A stretch of DNA of 64,000 nt. Origin: Rotaria socialis. Taxonomy: Eukaryota > Rotifera > Eurotatoria > Philodinida > Philodinidae. Of the stretch, positions 1 through 10,702 are shown in pieces. A program made the translations under genes and the position numbers. Below the pieces are notes generated by a model that was given only the letters and a program-made list of their open reading frames with translations, was not told the origin of the DNA and did not search any database. Each line of letters starts with the position of its first letter. Within the stretch, counting starts at the first letter, position 1. The stretch lies in the NCBI GenBank assembly GCA_905331475.1, contig CAJNYU010004518.1:62001-126000 (forward strand). Direction: 5' to 3'.

Positions 1-379
1 TTATGAATTATACAGTTCATGGTAAGTAGAAAAAGAAAAGAATTTTAAATAAGAAAAAACCGATGTCGTATTATGTTCAGCAATGATGTATTCATATTAT
101 GCCTTTCGTGCTATGCAATATCGTATACCTAAATGGGTACAAGTAACAGTAACAGTTTTTCAACTGTCACAAATGGGTGTTGGTTGTTTTGTTAATTATA
201 AAGCCTATGTTTATAGACAAGCCGAAGCAAAATGTCATGTAGCTTATGCAAATATATTTTGGTCCTTTGTTATGTATGCTGTTTATTTTGGTTTATTTCT
301 TCATTTCTTTTTCGTAAATTATTTAATGAAAAAGCCAACGATCGTAAAAGCTGCTGACGTACAAAAAAAGAACACATAA
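1..379 (+). CDS. ELOVL-type very-long-chain fatty acid elongase, C-terminal part (partial)
   Basis: This is the 3' end of a gene that begins before the window. It has two coding segments, 1-21 and 81-379, split by a 59-bp GT-AG intron (22-80). The joined protein runs from MNYTVH directly into AMMYSYYAFRAM, the conserved membrane block that follows the HxxHH box in ELOVL proteins; the spelling is closest to the ELOVL3/6 group. Downstream are VTVFQLSQMGVGC, then NYKAYVY, a last hydrophobic segment and a lysine-rich tail ending KKNT. Family members condense malonyl-CoA with acyl-CoA in the endoplasmic reticulum membrane. The catalytic histidine box lies upstream and cannot be checked. The stop codon is TAA at 377-379. 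The elongase call is firm; the subclass is inferred from a short stretch. Confidence 0.88.
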
Positions 380-443
380 AGATTGAGTATTTTTTTTCTA
401 GCTTTTTTAAATTTTTTTATCATATTATAGTTCAATTTTTTTT

Positions 444-444
<1 letters not shown>

Positions 445-481
<37 letters not shown>
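445..481 (+). repeat. (TTG)n microsatellite
   Basis: About twelve uninterrupted TTG units lie just downstream of the elongase stop, probably in or near its 3' UTR. The reverse strand reads as a polythreonine/asparagine-type open frame, which is an artefact of the repeat. Confidence 0.9.
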
Positions 482-482
<1 letters not shown>

Positions 483-487
483 TTGTC

Positions 488-1489
488 TTGTTGTTAACTA
501 TGAACACCAAGAATTATTATGTTCTCATTTATTAAGCAATCTCTGGATCGGTTCATGGAAAACAATGAACCGTTTACCTGGCTATATTTCTATTGTCATA
601 ATTTCTTCTCGTTTTTTTATTTCTCGCTTTATATTGATTAATGTTTTTCCTTGTTTATCTTATCTCATAAACACATGCTGGACTTTAAAGTCATAAAAAT
701 ACATATTTTACAAAAGCTATAGATCTAAAACATGCGTCAATACGATTTATTGCTTCCTTTGTATGACTAAGATAGTATGATAATTCATATGAGAAAATAT
801 GAATGTCATGATTAGTCAATTGATGAGTACCGTGCTATCAACTGAAATTAATTTTGACTGTCTACGAGTAAGAAAAAATAAATAGGTAGACAGGTAAAGA
901 AATGACAAATACACGAGTGTCATGAAAGAAAAATTTAGCGGAACGGTTGATTTATTGGTACATTTTCAAACATAGGCTTCTATATATTTGTACTTCCGAA
1001 AATGGAGTGACCTAGTTATCGCGCAGTTTTTAATTACTTCATTGAAAAGAGAAAATGCTGCAAACGAAATTAAGATAATTTAAATTGTGTTCAATCCCTT
1101 CTTGAGCGAAAGAGTCTATGATGTTTAATTCAGAAAAGAACAATAAGATAAATCGATAGTATTTATTAAATAGTTTGATTTACAGCAATGTCAATCATGG
1201 ACATTTTCGTGTGTGGGTACAATCATTCGGCTGTATGAATTATACATTTCGGTGTTCTATGTTCAAGATTCTTTTGATCGAGATAATTAATCTTAGTACA
1301 CACATACATGTTAAATTTGACCTTTCAATGATGACTAAATTAGGCATAAGAATGCTTAATACGAAAAAGAAAAAAGTTGAACATGTACTAGGAATGGATA
1401 TGAATTATTCAAGCATATTGTAAGATATTTTCTTTTTCATTTTTGTTAATCTAATTCCGAATTATACTTTTCAAAAAAATTTGATAAAA
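488..1489. other. Intergenic, no gene recognised
   Basis: AT-rich sequence with only short chance reading frames. None shows a recognisable domain or a set of plausible splice partners. Confidence 0.6.
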
Positions 1490-2890
1490 AGGAGAAGGGC
1501 GGATAAGGCTGTTTTGCGCCCCCCCCCCTCAGATTTGAATTATTTTTATCAGTTATTAACCAGGGGTCATTCTTGATCACTTTTTTCAACTTTGTTTCCC
1601 GAAAATCGACATTGCCGACTTTTTTTGCCTGGGGTACCCCACAGGTATCATCGAAAACAAAATTTGATTTTTTCACGAGCCAAAGCCAGGTGTAATTGCA
1701 GATTTAAAGGTACTGATTACGAATATCGTAATTAGAAGTGTCAAAACTACTTTGCTTCCGAGGTAGCCGAAACTACTCTGTAGATACTATTTTTCATTGT
1801 TGGCACTGTTATACATTGGCATTTGTTTTTTAATTAAGTAGAAAATATGTTTGCTAACCAAAAATGTTGAGTTCTTCACGAATCTGAACCTTTGACATCG
1901 AAAAACGAACCATTGAGGAAAAAGAAATAGCGATTCGGTAGTAAAAATTGACCGTTTTTTTAATGTATCATTTTTTCCCGTAATAGTTTGTTATGAAGCG
2001 AGCCTTGCCACAAAGTTCAATTTTGATCATAAACGTAGTTTTTCAAGCTCTATCAACTGGAGATCTTAAAAATATTAGGAAATTTGTGCAACATGGTGAA
2101 AAGTTAAGAATACTAATAATTTCTATAAAATTGATGTGAAATTTTACTTCCTGGCAACAATTCATACATCTTGTGAAGCGAATTTGTGAGTCGAAGGAAA
2201 GAGCGGAGAGCCATATTTTATACGGTGTGCACAGTTCATTAAGCTGTACAAGATGGACTATATATTTGTTGATTTCCCGATCTTATATTTTTTAGTGCCA
2301 GTGCTTCCCTACAGCAATTTGATTGAAATTAGTCGTGTTCTTAACTTTTTTATTATTTTTTTAGATCTTCAGTCGATAGAGCTTGAAAAACTGCACTTAC
2401 GATCAAAATTTGACGTTGCGGCAGATTTTCTTCATTCTCAAGGTAGACAAATATGGCGAGAAGGGGTCAAATTTCCCCCCAGAATCCCTGCTTTTTTTCC
2501 ATAAGTTTCATTTTTCGATGTAAAAATTTAAGATTGGCAGATAATTCAAAATTATCAGTTAGAGAAAATCATTTTGCACTAAAAACAATGAATCATAGGG
2601 TCAAGCGAGTGGTTCAGGCTTTATAAGGAATAAGGGAATATTCGGAGCACTTAGTGTGATATTCGTAATTAGTACCCTTAAATCTACAATTACATCTGGC
2701 TTTGGCTGGTGAGAAAACAAATTTTGCTGTCGATGATACCTGTGGGTACCCCAGGCAAAAAAGGTCGTCAATGTCGATTTTCGGGAAGCAAAGTTGAAAA
2801 AAGTGATCAAGAACGATCCCTGATTAATAACTGATAAAAATAATTCAAATCTGAGGGGGGGGGGGGGGGCGTAAAACGACCTTCTCCTCC
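1490..2890. mobile_element. Large foldback element with about 0.6-kb inverted arms
   Basis: The left arm (about 1490-2135) and right arm (about 2310-2890) are imperfect reverse complements. Matching landmarks are the C-run followed by TCAGATTTGAATTATTTTTA at 1518-1546 against the G-run at 2855-2870, GGGTACCCC-type sequence at 1634 and 2745, and TCAAGCTCTATC at 2045 against GATAGAGCTTGA at 2375. The spacer is about 170 bp. No transposase frame is visible; the small open frames in each arm mirror one another because the arms are inverted copies. It looks like a non-autonomous foldback or MITE-class DNA element. The arms diverge enough, including indels, that insertion is not very recent. Target-site duplications were not identified. 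Confidence 0.75.
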
Positions 2891-4089
2891 CTCCTCCTTT
2901 CTAACTTTAACAGGGCTTCATTTAATCATACAAAATACATCGATAACCTTCATCACAGTACGACAAATGTTTCTCCCCAGGTTTTGTATATTACTTTGTG
3001 TAATCATTTTGACATATTACAAAGTACATACTTAACAAAATATGAATGCCTTGTAATCGATAAAGAATTGAGTCCTGCGGTAATTTTTTCGTACGAAATA
3101 CACATACATATGAGAAATGACACGAAGATTCGAAACTTTTGTAGTTGATCGTCACAACATTCAATCTTTGATTTTTTTCTCGATCTGCGACGATTTCTTG
3201 AAAATATCGCGTTGAACTTTGTCTTCTATTCAAGAAAATAAAATGTCTTAGCATAGTCTCCAGCGAGGTTTTGTGAGTCAAAACAAAGATGAATACTTTG
3301 GTGGGAATTGCAAAAATCTTGAAGATGAACAAGTCTCAATCTTTTCGAATTTATCATAATTTAGATCAGTATGCGCTTGATATTTGTCTATTTTAACTGA
3401 AAATATCATGATTAATATCACACTGGATCTTATATTGACGAATGTCTACCTAACTTTCATCGCTATACCTCATGGACATTCGCCAGTGCACCACCTGGAC
3501 TCTCGCCAATAATTGGCGAAGTTCGGCGATCCCGATCGATTAAATGCATTGCAAATAAGCACGTTTTTCATCAACATTTGGATAAATAAAAAATTAGATC
3601 GATCACGAGAAAAACTCTCGACTCAACCAATTTTATCTTAAAATTTAATACGACCCAATCAATCAATAAATCGAGCTTGAAACTTAATCGGTTATTTATT
3701 AAGAATAACATTTAATAAGCAGCTACGATGTGCATAAAGTTGAGTTAAATAAAAAAAACTTGTCGAAAACAATAGCGCATTGATTATTCAAGTTGAGTTT
3801 CGATTCCGGCTAAAACTGAAAGAAATATTTTCTTCAAAATTTATCTAAGAATCAATTATAACATGTTCACTTGAATAAAATCGATCAGTTTTTCTTTTTA
3901 ATTGTAAATGAGAGCCAAATTGAGAAAACACTTAAGCAATATCTCGTTCAAGCTAATTTGTTGGTGCTTTATTAAACAATCGACCAATATGAAACAAATC
4001 TTCAACATAGAATGATATTTTTTTGGAATGTGGGTGTGCGAGTAAGTTATATCTCTTCATTGGCACTCACAAGATAGTTCACATTATTA
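2891..4089. other. Intergenic, no gene recognised
   Basis: No conserved coding sequence is seen. The longest frame (minus, 2991-3332) has no ATG-supported start, no recognisable motif and no splice partner. Confidence 0.5.
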
Positions 4090-4095
4090 CTGATG

Positions 4096-4385
4096 GTCGA
4101 TAGTCATGATCGTATTCACGGTTATCAGTCTTAGAGCATCACGATGCTATTGAATATTATCTAGCCTATGCCACACCTATCGTTTTCATTGTTACCGATC
4201 TTAGATTATGATGATCACATGCACCATTTTGATACATAGGTCGTAATGACCGCATTCTTTATGATCAATGTAAGATAATGGTCACCGGATTAAATGATAC
4301 TAATGTTGAACTCTCATGATTCTATTCATCGTTCTCAGACCACGATGCCGGTTTTCAATATTATCCAGAATAAATCATGATGATC
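4096..4385 (+). repeat. Degenerate duplicated segment
   Basis: The stretch around 4100-4170 (TCATGATCGTATTCACGG through ATATTATCTAGC) resembles 4313-4378 (TCATGATTCTATTCATCG through ATATTATCCAGA), an offset of about 215 bp. Words such as CACGATGC and GATGATC recur between them. This looks like an old, decayed tandem duplication or satellite remnant; the alignment was made by eye. Confidence 0.4.
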
Positions 4386-4909
4386 GTATAATTATCATAG
4401 TTAAATGAGAATGATCATAGAAGTTAAGTTCGGATGATGTTCAAAAGTTCATATCAAGATAGATGTAAATGTGATTCGCTCAATTGCTGCATATGTCACT
4501 TATGATTACAACAGAATACTTTCGATAGACTCGTTCTTATTCAAGTGATGTAATTTGTCTAGGAGAATAATGCGATCACATTTTTGTTTTTATATGCAAA
4601 GTTGCGTGTCTTTGGTTCGTTCGAAGAGAAGAGCAGTTGAACTAACTGTGTATTAAGGAAAATATCTTGTTCAATGCATAAAGTTCTCCATGAAATAACA
4701 AAAAATCGAAATAGTCAAGCTGGTTTTTTTCCGTTGTATATGAACATCTATGGTGCAGCTTGGGAATATGTTTTTTTGAAGTTTTGCGTCTTTTGAATTT
4801 TTTTTATCAGCGGACGCTTCTTCTTGTCGTGTTCGCCAGTGACAACGCTCTTGTGGACCTTGTTGATGAACATTGACACCAACAAATGATGTTATGACTG
4901 GCACCACTG

Positions 4910-5553
4910 TTGTAGGCAAAATTGGAATTCAGACAAGTTCGGAATTTGCCTAGTGAAAATTAGAATTCTGATTCTGCCCAGGCAAAATCAAGATTCTAAT
5001 TTTGACCGGACAGAATTGGAATTCTAATTCTGCCCGGGCAAAATTAGAATCGGCCTAGAGATAAATTCTTAAAAAGAAAATAATCAACATTTAAGTGTTA
5101 TAACTATATTTTATTCAACAAAATCTTTTTTTCTGAGCATTCTACAATTAGAAGCCTAACTGCTTTACTCTATTCACCCATATTTTTACAACAACCTCGT
5201 TTTGAATGACATTTTGTCCAACAAAAACACATCCACACCCACACCCTTCGCTCGAAATCTTTCACTCAAAGAATTAATATGTTTTTCTGATTCTTTATAA
5301 TAAAGTGATTCCGCACTTTCCACTTCGACGGTTGCTGAATCCGATTCAGACATTTTCTATAAGATTGTGTGTAACACGTATCTCTATATTTATACTGTTT
5401 ATCGGTACGTCAGGCTTTATTACGATTTTCTCTTTTTTTCTCATCTACTGTACGTTTACTAAAACATGTGACTACATGAATTTATCTCTAGCCCGATTCT
5501 AATTTTGACTAGGCAAACTCCGAATTTGCCAGAATTCTAATTTTGCCTACAAC
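4910..5553. mobile_element. MITE-like element with expanded terminal inverted repeats
   Basis: Both ends carry GTTGTAGGCAAAATT in inverted orientation (4910 onward, and the complement ending at 5553). The similarity continues through CGGAATTTGCC/CGGAGTTTGCC and on to CTAGAGATAAATTC, which appears at 5056-5069 and inverted near 5479. The left end is longer because GGCAAAAT...AGAATTCTGATTCTGCCC-type units are repeated about three times (4940-5050). There is no transposase frame in the interior. The size, about 640 bp, fits a non-autonomous DNA transposon. A target-site duplication is not obvious. Confidence 0.7.
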
Positions 5554-5639
5554 ATATATAAATGTGACGATGACGAAGAGAAGAAGATAAAGAAAAGAAG
5601 AGAGAAAAATACAATCACAATAGCAAATACAGTAAAAGA

Positions 5640-6448
5640 CATCAATGAGAGAGAGAGAGAGAATGAATCGTCGTTAACAATAGCACTTTGAATAATTGTC
5701 AAAGTGAAGCTCAATGCTTTCAAGACAATCCAACAAAGATTATGTGGGTTTGTCGGCAATGTTTTTATGGTACGCAATGCCAATTCACTACGCAACTGTT
5801 TAGTCTATCACTTGATGCAATTTTAGGCTATCAGATTCGTCCTCATCTACCCATTTCCAGACAATTTATGTATGCCAAAATTAGTATTACTGTAACTTCA
5901 ATCATGTTACTTGTTGGTTTCATTTCGGAAACTATCGATTTTAACTTTTCGATCGAAAGCATGTCTAAAAGTTGGCTGTGGTATGCATCGTCGATCACAT
6001 CGATTTTGACCATAATTGGCTTGAATTTAAAACTTTGATTACTTATTCTTTCTCAAATGCCAACTATTACTTCGCGATATGTTCTCTTGTTCAATTGTAT
6101 ATCAAGTGAATCATCGTTTGTGTTGCAAGAAAATGTGCATCAACGAAGAAAGAAAGCCCATACACTGCACCTATAAAACAACAATTTCAAAAGCATAGAC
6201 ATTTGATTATTAGTTCTAGCTTCTTGGTTATTCTACCCTTACCCCGCTTAATCATTTCATACTCATCTGGATGCATGCAATCAGCAAGAGTACCATTAGT
6301 ATTCGTGATCGGTTACTTTGTTTCATTCATTCCATCGCTACTCACGTTTTTCATTTTTGTTTCAACTTCGAAAACATACGAACAAGAATCTAAAACAGGA
6401 GTCAGACGACAATGGAAAGCATTTCGACGTCGTTTCAATCGATATTAA
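5640..6448 (+). pseudogene. Broken bdelloid-type EGF plus multi-pass membrane protein gene
   Basis: The first open segment (to a stop at 6036-6038) has an EGF-like cysteine pattern, C-x5-C then VCRQCFYGTQCQ, followed by LSLDAILGYQIRP and two hydrophobic segments. After a gap with an in-frame stop, a second segment reads APIKQQFQKHRHL, then LPLPRLIISYSSGCM and IGYFVSFIPSLLTFFIF, ending with a basic tail at 6448. From memory these blocks, in this order, typify a large bdelloid rotifer gene family in which EGF repeats precede a receptor-like membrane domain. The membrane segments expected between the two pieces are missing or unrecognisable, so I read this as a decayed copy. No promoter or upstream EGF exons were found. 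The organism inference depends partly on this memory. Confidence 0.6.
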
Positions 6449-7125
6449 CTCAAGGCATAATCAGATGTGAACTGCTCAACTGTTAACTTCTTAAAATACA
6501 GCTTGTTGTCGTGGCGCACTTTTCATTCTAGAGAAAACTTTCTTTCGTTAGCTACAGTACTTTTACAAGATGCACAGATCCAAGAAAGGAAGCCTCCGTC
6601 GGACGTTCCCAGCCATTCGAATGGCTCGACAGAATGAGCCCCCTCCTTATATTCAAGTTTTGTATAAGTCTAGTGTAAGTCGCAGCGATATTAATAAAAA
6701 TAACAAGCTGCTGTACTGAATTTGGTTTTTTATTTCAATTTATGGGCGTAATCTTAAAACGTTTATTAAGAAATACATCTCTTTAACACGGAGTATTTTG
6801 AGAGTGCATACCGAGTTAAAACTGCAGTGGTACTTGTAAATCATATGTTTCACTAAAGATGTTAGAACACAAGAATTGAATAAATTAGACTTGTTCGATC
6901 AATTTATATATTTGCAAAATAACTAAACTTTCCAATAGAAGTGGATGAATGAAAGGCTTACAAAGAAAAATAGGACCGGTAATGAATAAAAGCAAAATAA
7001 AACGTTAAACAACATAATACAAATCAATCTATCCAAAAAAGCAAATCAATGAATGATAATTCATCATTTAAATATGAAAATAAAAAATAAAACAACTGGA
7101 AGTCAACACGAAATGCACAGATCCA
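6449..7125. other. Intergenic, no gene recognised
   Basis: This lies between the decayed EGF/receptor copy and the 3' end of the minus-strand coiled-coil gene. It probably holds 3' UTR sequence of the latter. No coding signal was seen. Confidence 0.5.
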
Positions 7126-10100
7126 TTATTTTCCTGATCGTTTATGTTGTGGTGATTGCGTAATGAAAAGTTTTAAACCAGAACACACAAGTTTTTTTAT
7201 TCCATTTCTCTGTGTTGAAGGACTACTAGATATTGGTTCATTTGGCCATGTTAACTCATCATCATCGTCATCATCTTCTTGTTCTTGTTCGTCATTAACT
7301 ATGGGTCGTGCAGTAGCATAATGTATATTGGGTGGTCGAGTTTGAGCATGATAGATATCAGACGATGAATTTGACTTTCGTTCTAATTCTTTTGCTGAAG
7401 TTCGAACAGTTGGATGTCGATCGTCACGGCCATTTTCATACAAATTTACTATATTGTGATTATTATTCAAATGCGGTTTTTGTTGCGCATTAGGTTGTAC
7501 GGCTGACATAATATCATTTTCGCTTCGATGCATTTTCTTTTGAAGGTATTTATTCTGTTGCGATCGTTGAAACTTATGTCCATTCGGAGATAAAATTGTT
7601 GTAATGGCAGGGTTTTGACTATCTTCTAAAATATTTGATGCTGATTTTGGCCGACGATCCTCATCGAGCATGGCACGACAGTGTGGAGCTAAGGGTGCAG
7701 GTTGTTTATTTGTTGCTGGAGTCAAATAAAGACATTCAATAGATTTGGTTGATAAGACTTTAGATTTATTTGCTAGAGAAGAATCATAGATAACTGTACG
7801 ATTTTGTCGATGTTGAGGATTGATTTGAATAGATAGAATAGAAGAATTTGATACGGATGAGGACGGTGAAGGAAAAGAATCTAAACAATCTTGCGCCAGC
7901 TGCGATAGAAGACGATCAAGTTCAAATATATGCATATCAATAGTTGTATCTGGCCTAAAAATTTTCATGATATTGAAAACAAAAATAAAAGCAAATCAAA
8001 TCGATTGACAACATACACTTTTTGACTTCTCAGTGCATAGGTCAATTTTTCAAATATTTCTCGACGAATTTCTTTAATCATTGAATTGCGATTTCGGATT
8101 AATTCATTTTGAATTTGTTTTTTCATTGAGATTTCCAGATTGTCCATAATATGAGCTGAAGAAACTTCAAAAGTAAAACAAAAACCAACTTGAACACGTG
8201 CCTCACGAATAAATATAAGATACGCAAGCGTTAGAATCATTCAATGAAAGCAATTAAAGTCTAGCTCTAAAGATTTATACCAAATGAAAAAGAACCAAAA
8301 TATACCTCTATGATGCAGATCAAAAATCATCTTGCACGTTAGCCGTATTAAAGCAATCATTTCAGTTGTAAAAATTTCTAAAACGGATGCAATCATTTTA
8401 ATAAGTACGTATATTCATACGCAACACATATGAAAAACCAACGCTTAATTGTATAGAGCAAATTTATTCTAGCAGATAAATAGCAACTTAGTTTTGTATT
8501 TTAAATCTCTACCTCACTCTGGATTGAACGATTGATGAACTTTTTCTTAGCATGGGATTGTTACCTCGAAATATTTCATTATTTGATTTAGCGTCGGTTT
8601 TCGTATCGGTGTCTGATGAGTTGGTCTGAATTTGAAAACAAAATGTTAAAATCAATATTTTAGTTAAAAATATGAAAAAAGAAAGTACTTGTATAGATTC
8701 GGTTGTACTAATTGGCCGTGGTGTCACTTGTCTTTGATGTCTTACACGTGCGTGTTGATATTCATGTTTGATTTCATCGACGGGTTTTGCTTGACGTTTC
8801 AACATATCATTCATTTTTGCTTGTAGCGAAGCTACAGTTTGTTGATATTCATTTGATTGTTTCGCGTGCACCGCTCGTTCTTGGTTTAACCTTAAGTAGA
8901 GCACGAAATTCAATAGAATATTCTCTCATTCGTTATTGAAAATAGAATTCTTCGAAAATGCAAAGACGAAGTTTCATTCCGAAGAGACAACGGTTTTCCT
9001 TGGACTTCGAAACCAACACAAATGTAAAGATCGAAGTTGCAAGATTGATAAGAACATCGGCATCATTCACGAACGGAACAATGCGAATTTCTAGGAGTAA
9101 TTATGGGAAGAACATAGGAGTAGAATTTTAATCTTACTTATCATTGGATTCTTCGAGTAGTTTAACAAAATGTTTAATACGATTTTGTAGATCATCTATT
9201 TGATCGTTATTCGCACGTTCAGAAGTCATTTTTTCATTGACATGTACTTCTGTAACTTTTGATAGATCATTGACACGGTTGTTTTTTAAGCGATTTAAAC
9301 TGGACTTTAATTGTTCGATGATTTGTTGTGATTCCAATAGTTGCTGTTTAAGTTGATCGCATCGTGCTTGTAAACGTGTTTGTTCACGTTGAACTTCAGT
9401 TATAAGATTAGTATAGCCGTCGTCTAGCTCTTTTTTCATTATTTGCATTTGCTTTTGATGTGCATCAATAAGTTTTGCTTGATGTTGACTCAAGTCAAGA
9501 TTTTCACCTTAAGATAAATAAAGTTAAATATCTAGTGGGGCTTTATTTGAACTCGTCTTACGGTATAAACGATCGATTTCTGCTCGATACATTTTTTTAA
9601 GTTCATCAGTATCCTGCATAGAATGATTAATAGAACGTTTATTATCAATTTCCTTGGCTAGCTGTTGTCGTAACTGATTCAAATCATTTTGATATCGTTT
9701 TTGATCATTTTCATAGCGTCGATTATATTCTTGTTCAAGACTTACTTTTATTTTTGAAATTTCCTGTTGTAAATGACAATCAGCTAGGTGGAGTGCTCGA
9801 TTTGCTTCTTGTAGATTTTGTTCTAGTTGACTTTTTTGAACATCAACAGACATGAGTTTTTCACGATATTTTACTTCAATATCCTATTTTAAGGAACAAA
9901 TGATTACCTTGTGTTAAGTTAATAGGAGAAAAGAGAAAAGGAAGGAGCTGACATCATTTTTTTGACACAAAAAGAAGCCATAAAACTTAAGTGAATTATA
10001 GAGCCTCTCATCAAAGAGAGAATTTACTTTTCTCACGATGTGCTTTTTACCTAATCACTACTTATTATGCAATCCATCCGCAATAAAATTCTAGATTTTC

Positions 10101-10664
10101 TACCTGAATAAACGAGTTAGTTGTTAGTACTTAAAAAGATACAGGATGAAAAAAAGAAATATCAAATAGTCTACGTTGCTAAACTAATGCCATGAAAATT
10201 TATGCTAATATTCTATATGCAGCGCGACAAAACATATTAGCACTATTGTATATTACCTTTCCGAATACGAGTTAACGGATGAGTTGTCTAATATAAAGTA
10301 AAAATAGTATTTGAAACATTTAACATTTCAAATACTGGTTTATTATAGTCAATGTACTTAAGACAGATTTCATAGAGGGAAAAAAGATTTTCTTTTTGTG
10401 TACTCCAAAAAAAATGAGTACACTCTTGATTCGGTCAGTGTGTCCGGCCGTTAACACGATAACTTTTGAAAGCCTCATTCAATTGTCATGAAATTTTGTA
10501 CACAGAATGATCTCATCAATATTTCAGTCGAGTTCGAAGATGAAAGCAATCTGTGAAGAAATGGCTGAGTTATCGAAAAAATTGTCATTATTGACTAGAC
10601 CATCCCTGAGGGGGGGGGGGGGGGGGAAAGGATTTTTTAAAAAAAAAAATTTTTNNNNNNNNNN

Positions 10665-10702
<38 letters not shown>

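Noticed and set aside
319..510. Minus-strand frame with a polythreonine run
   Set aside because: It is the reverse reading of the (TTG)n repeat and overlaps the elongase coding end.
1446..2810. Matching minus-strand frames in both arms of the foldback element, possible gene
   Set aside because: They arise from inverted copies of the same non-coding arm, have G/C-run frameshifts and show no domain.
2991..3332. 113-codon minus-strand frame
   Set aside because: No recognisable motif, no splice partner, and composition like the surrounding intergenic DNA.
4671..4919. 82-codon minus-strand frame with a cysteine
   Set aside because: Runs into the end of the MITE at 4910, lacks a signal peptide or domain, and has no conserved neighbour exon.
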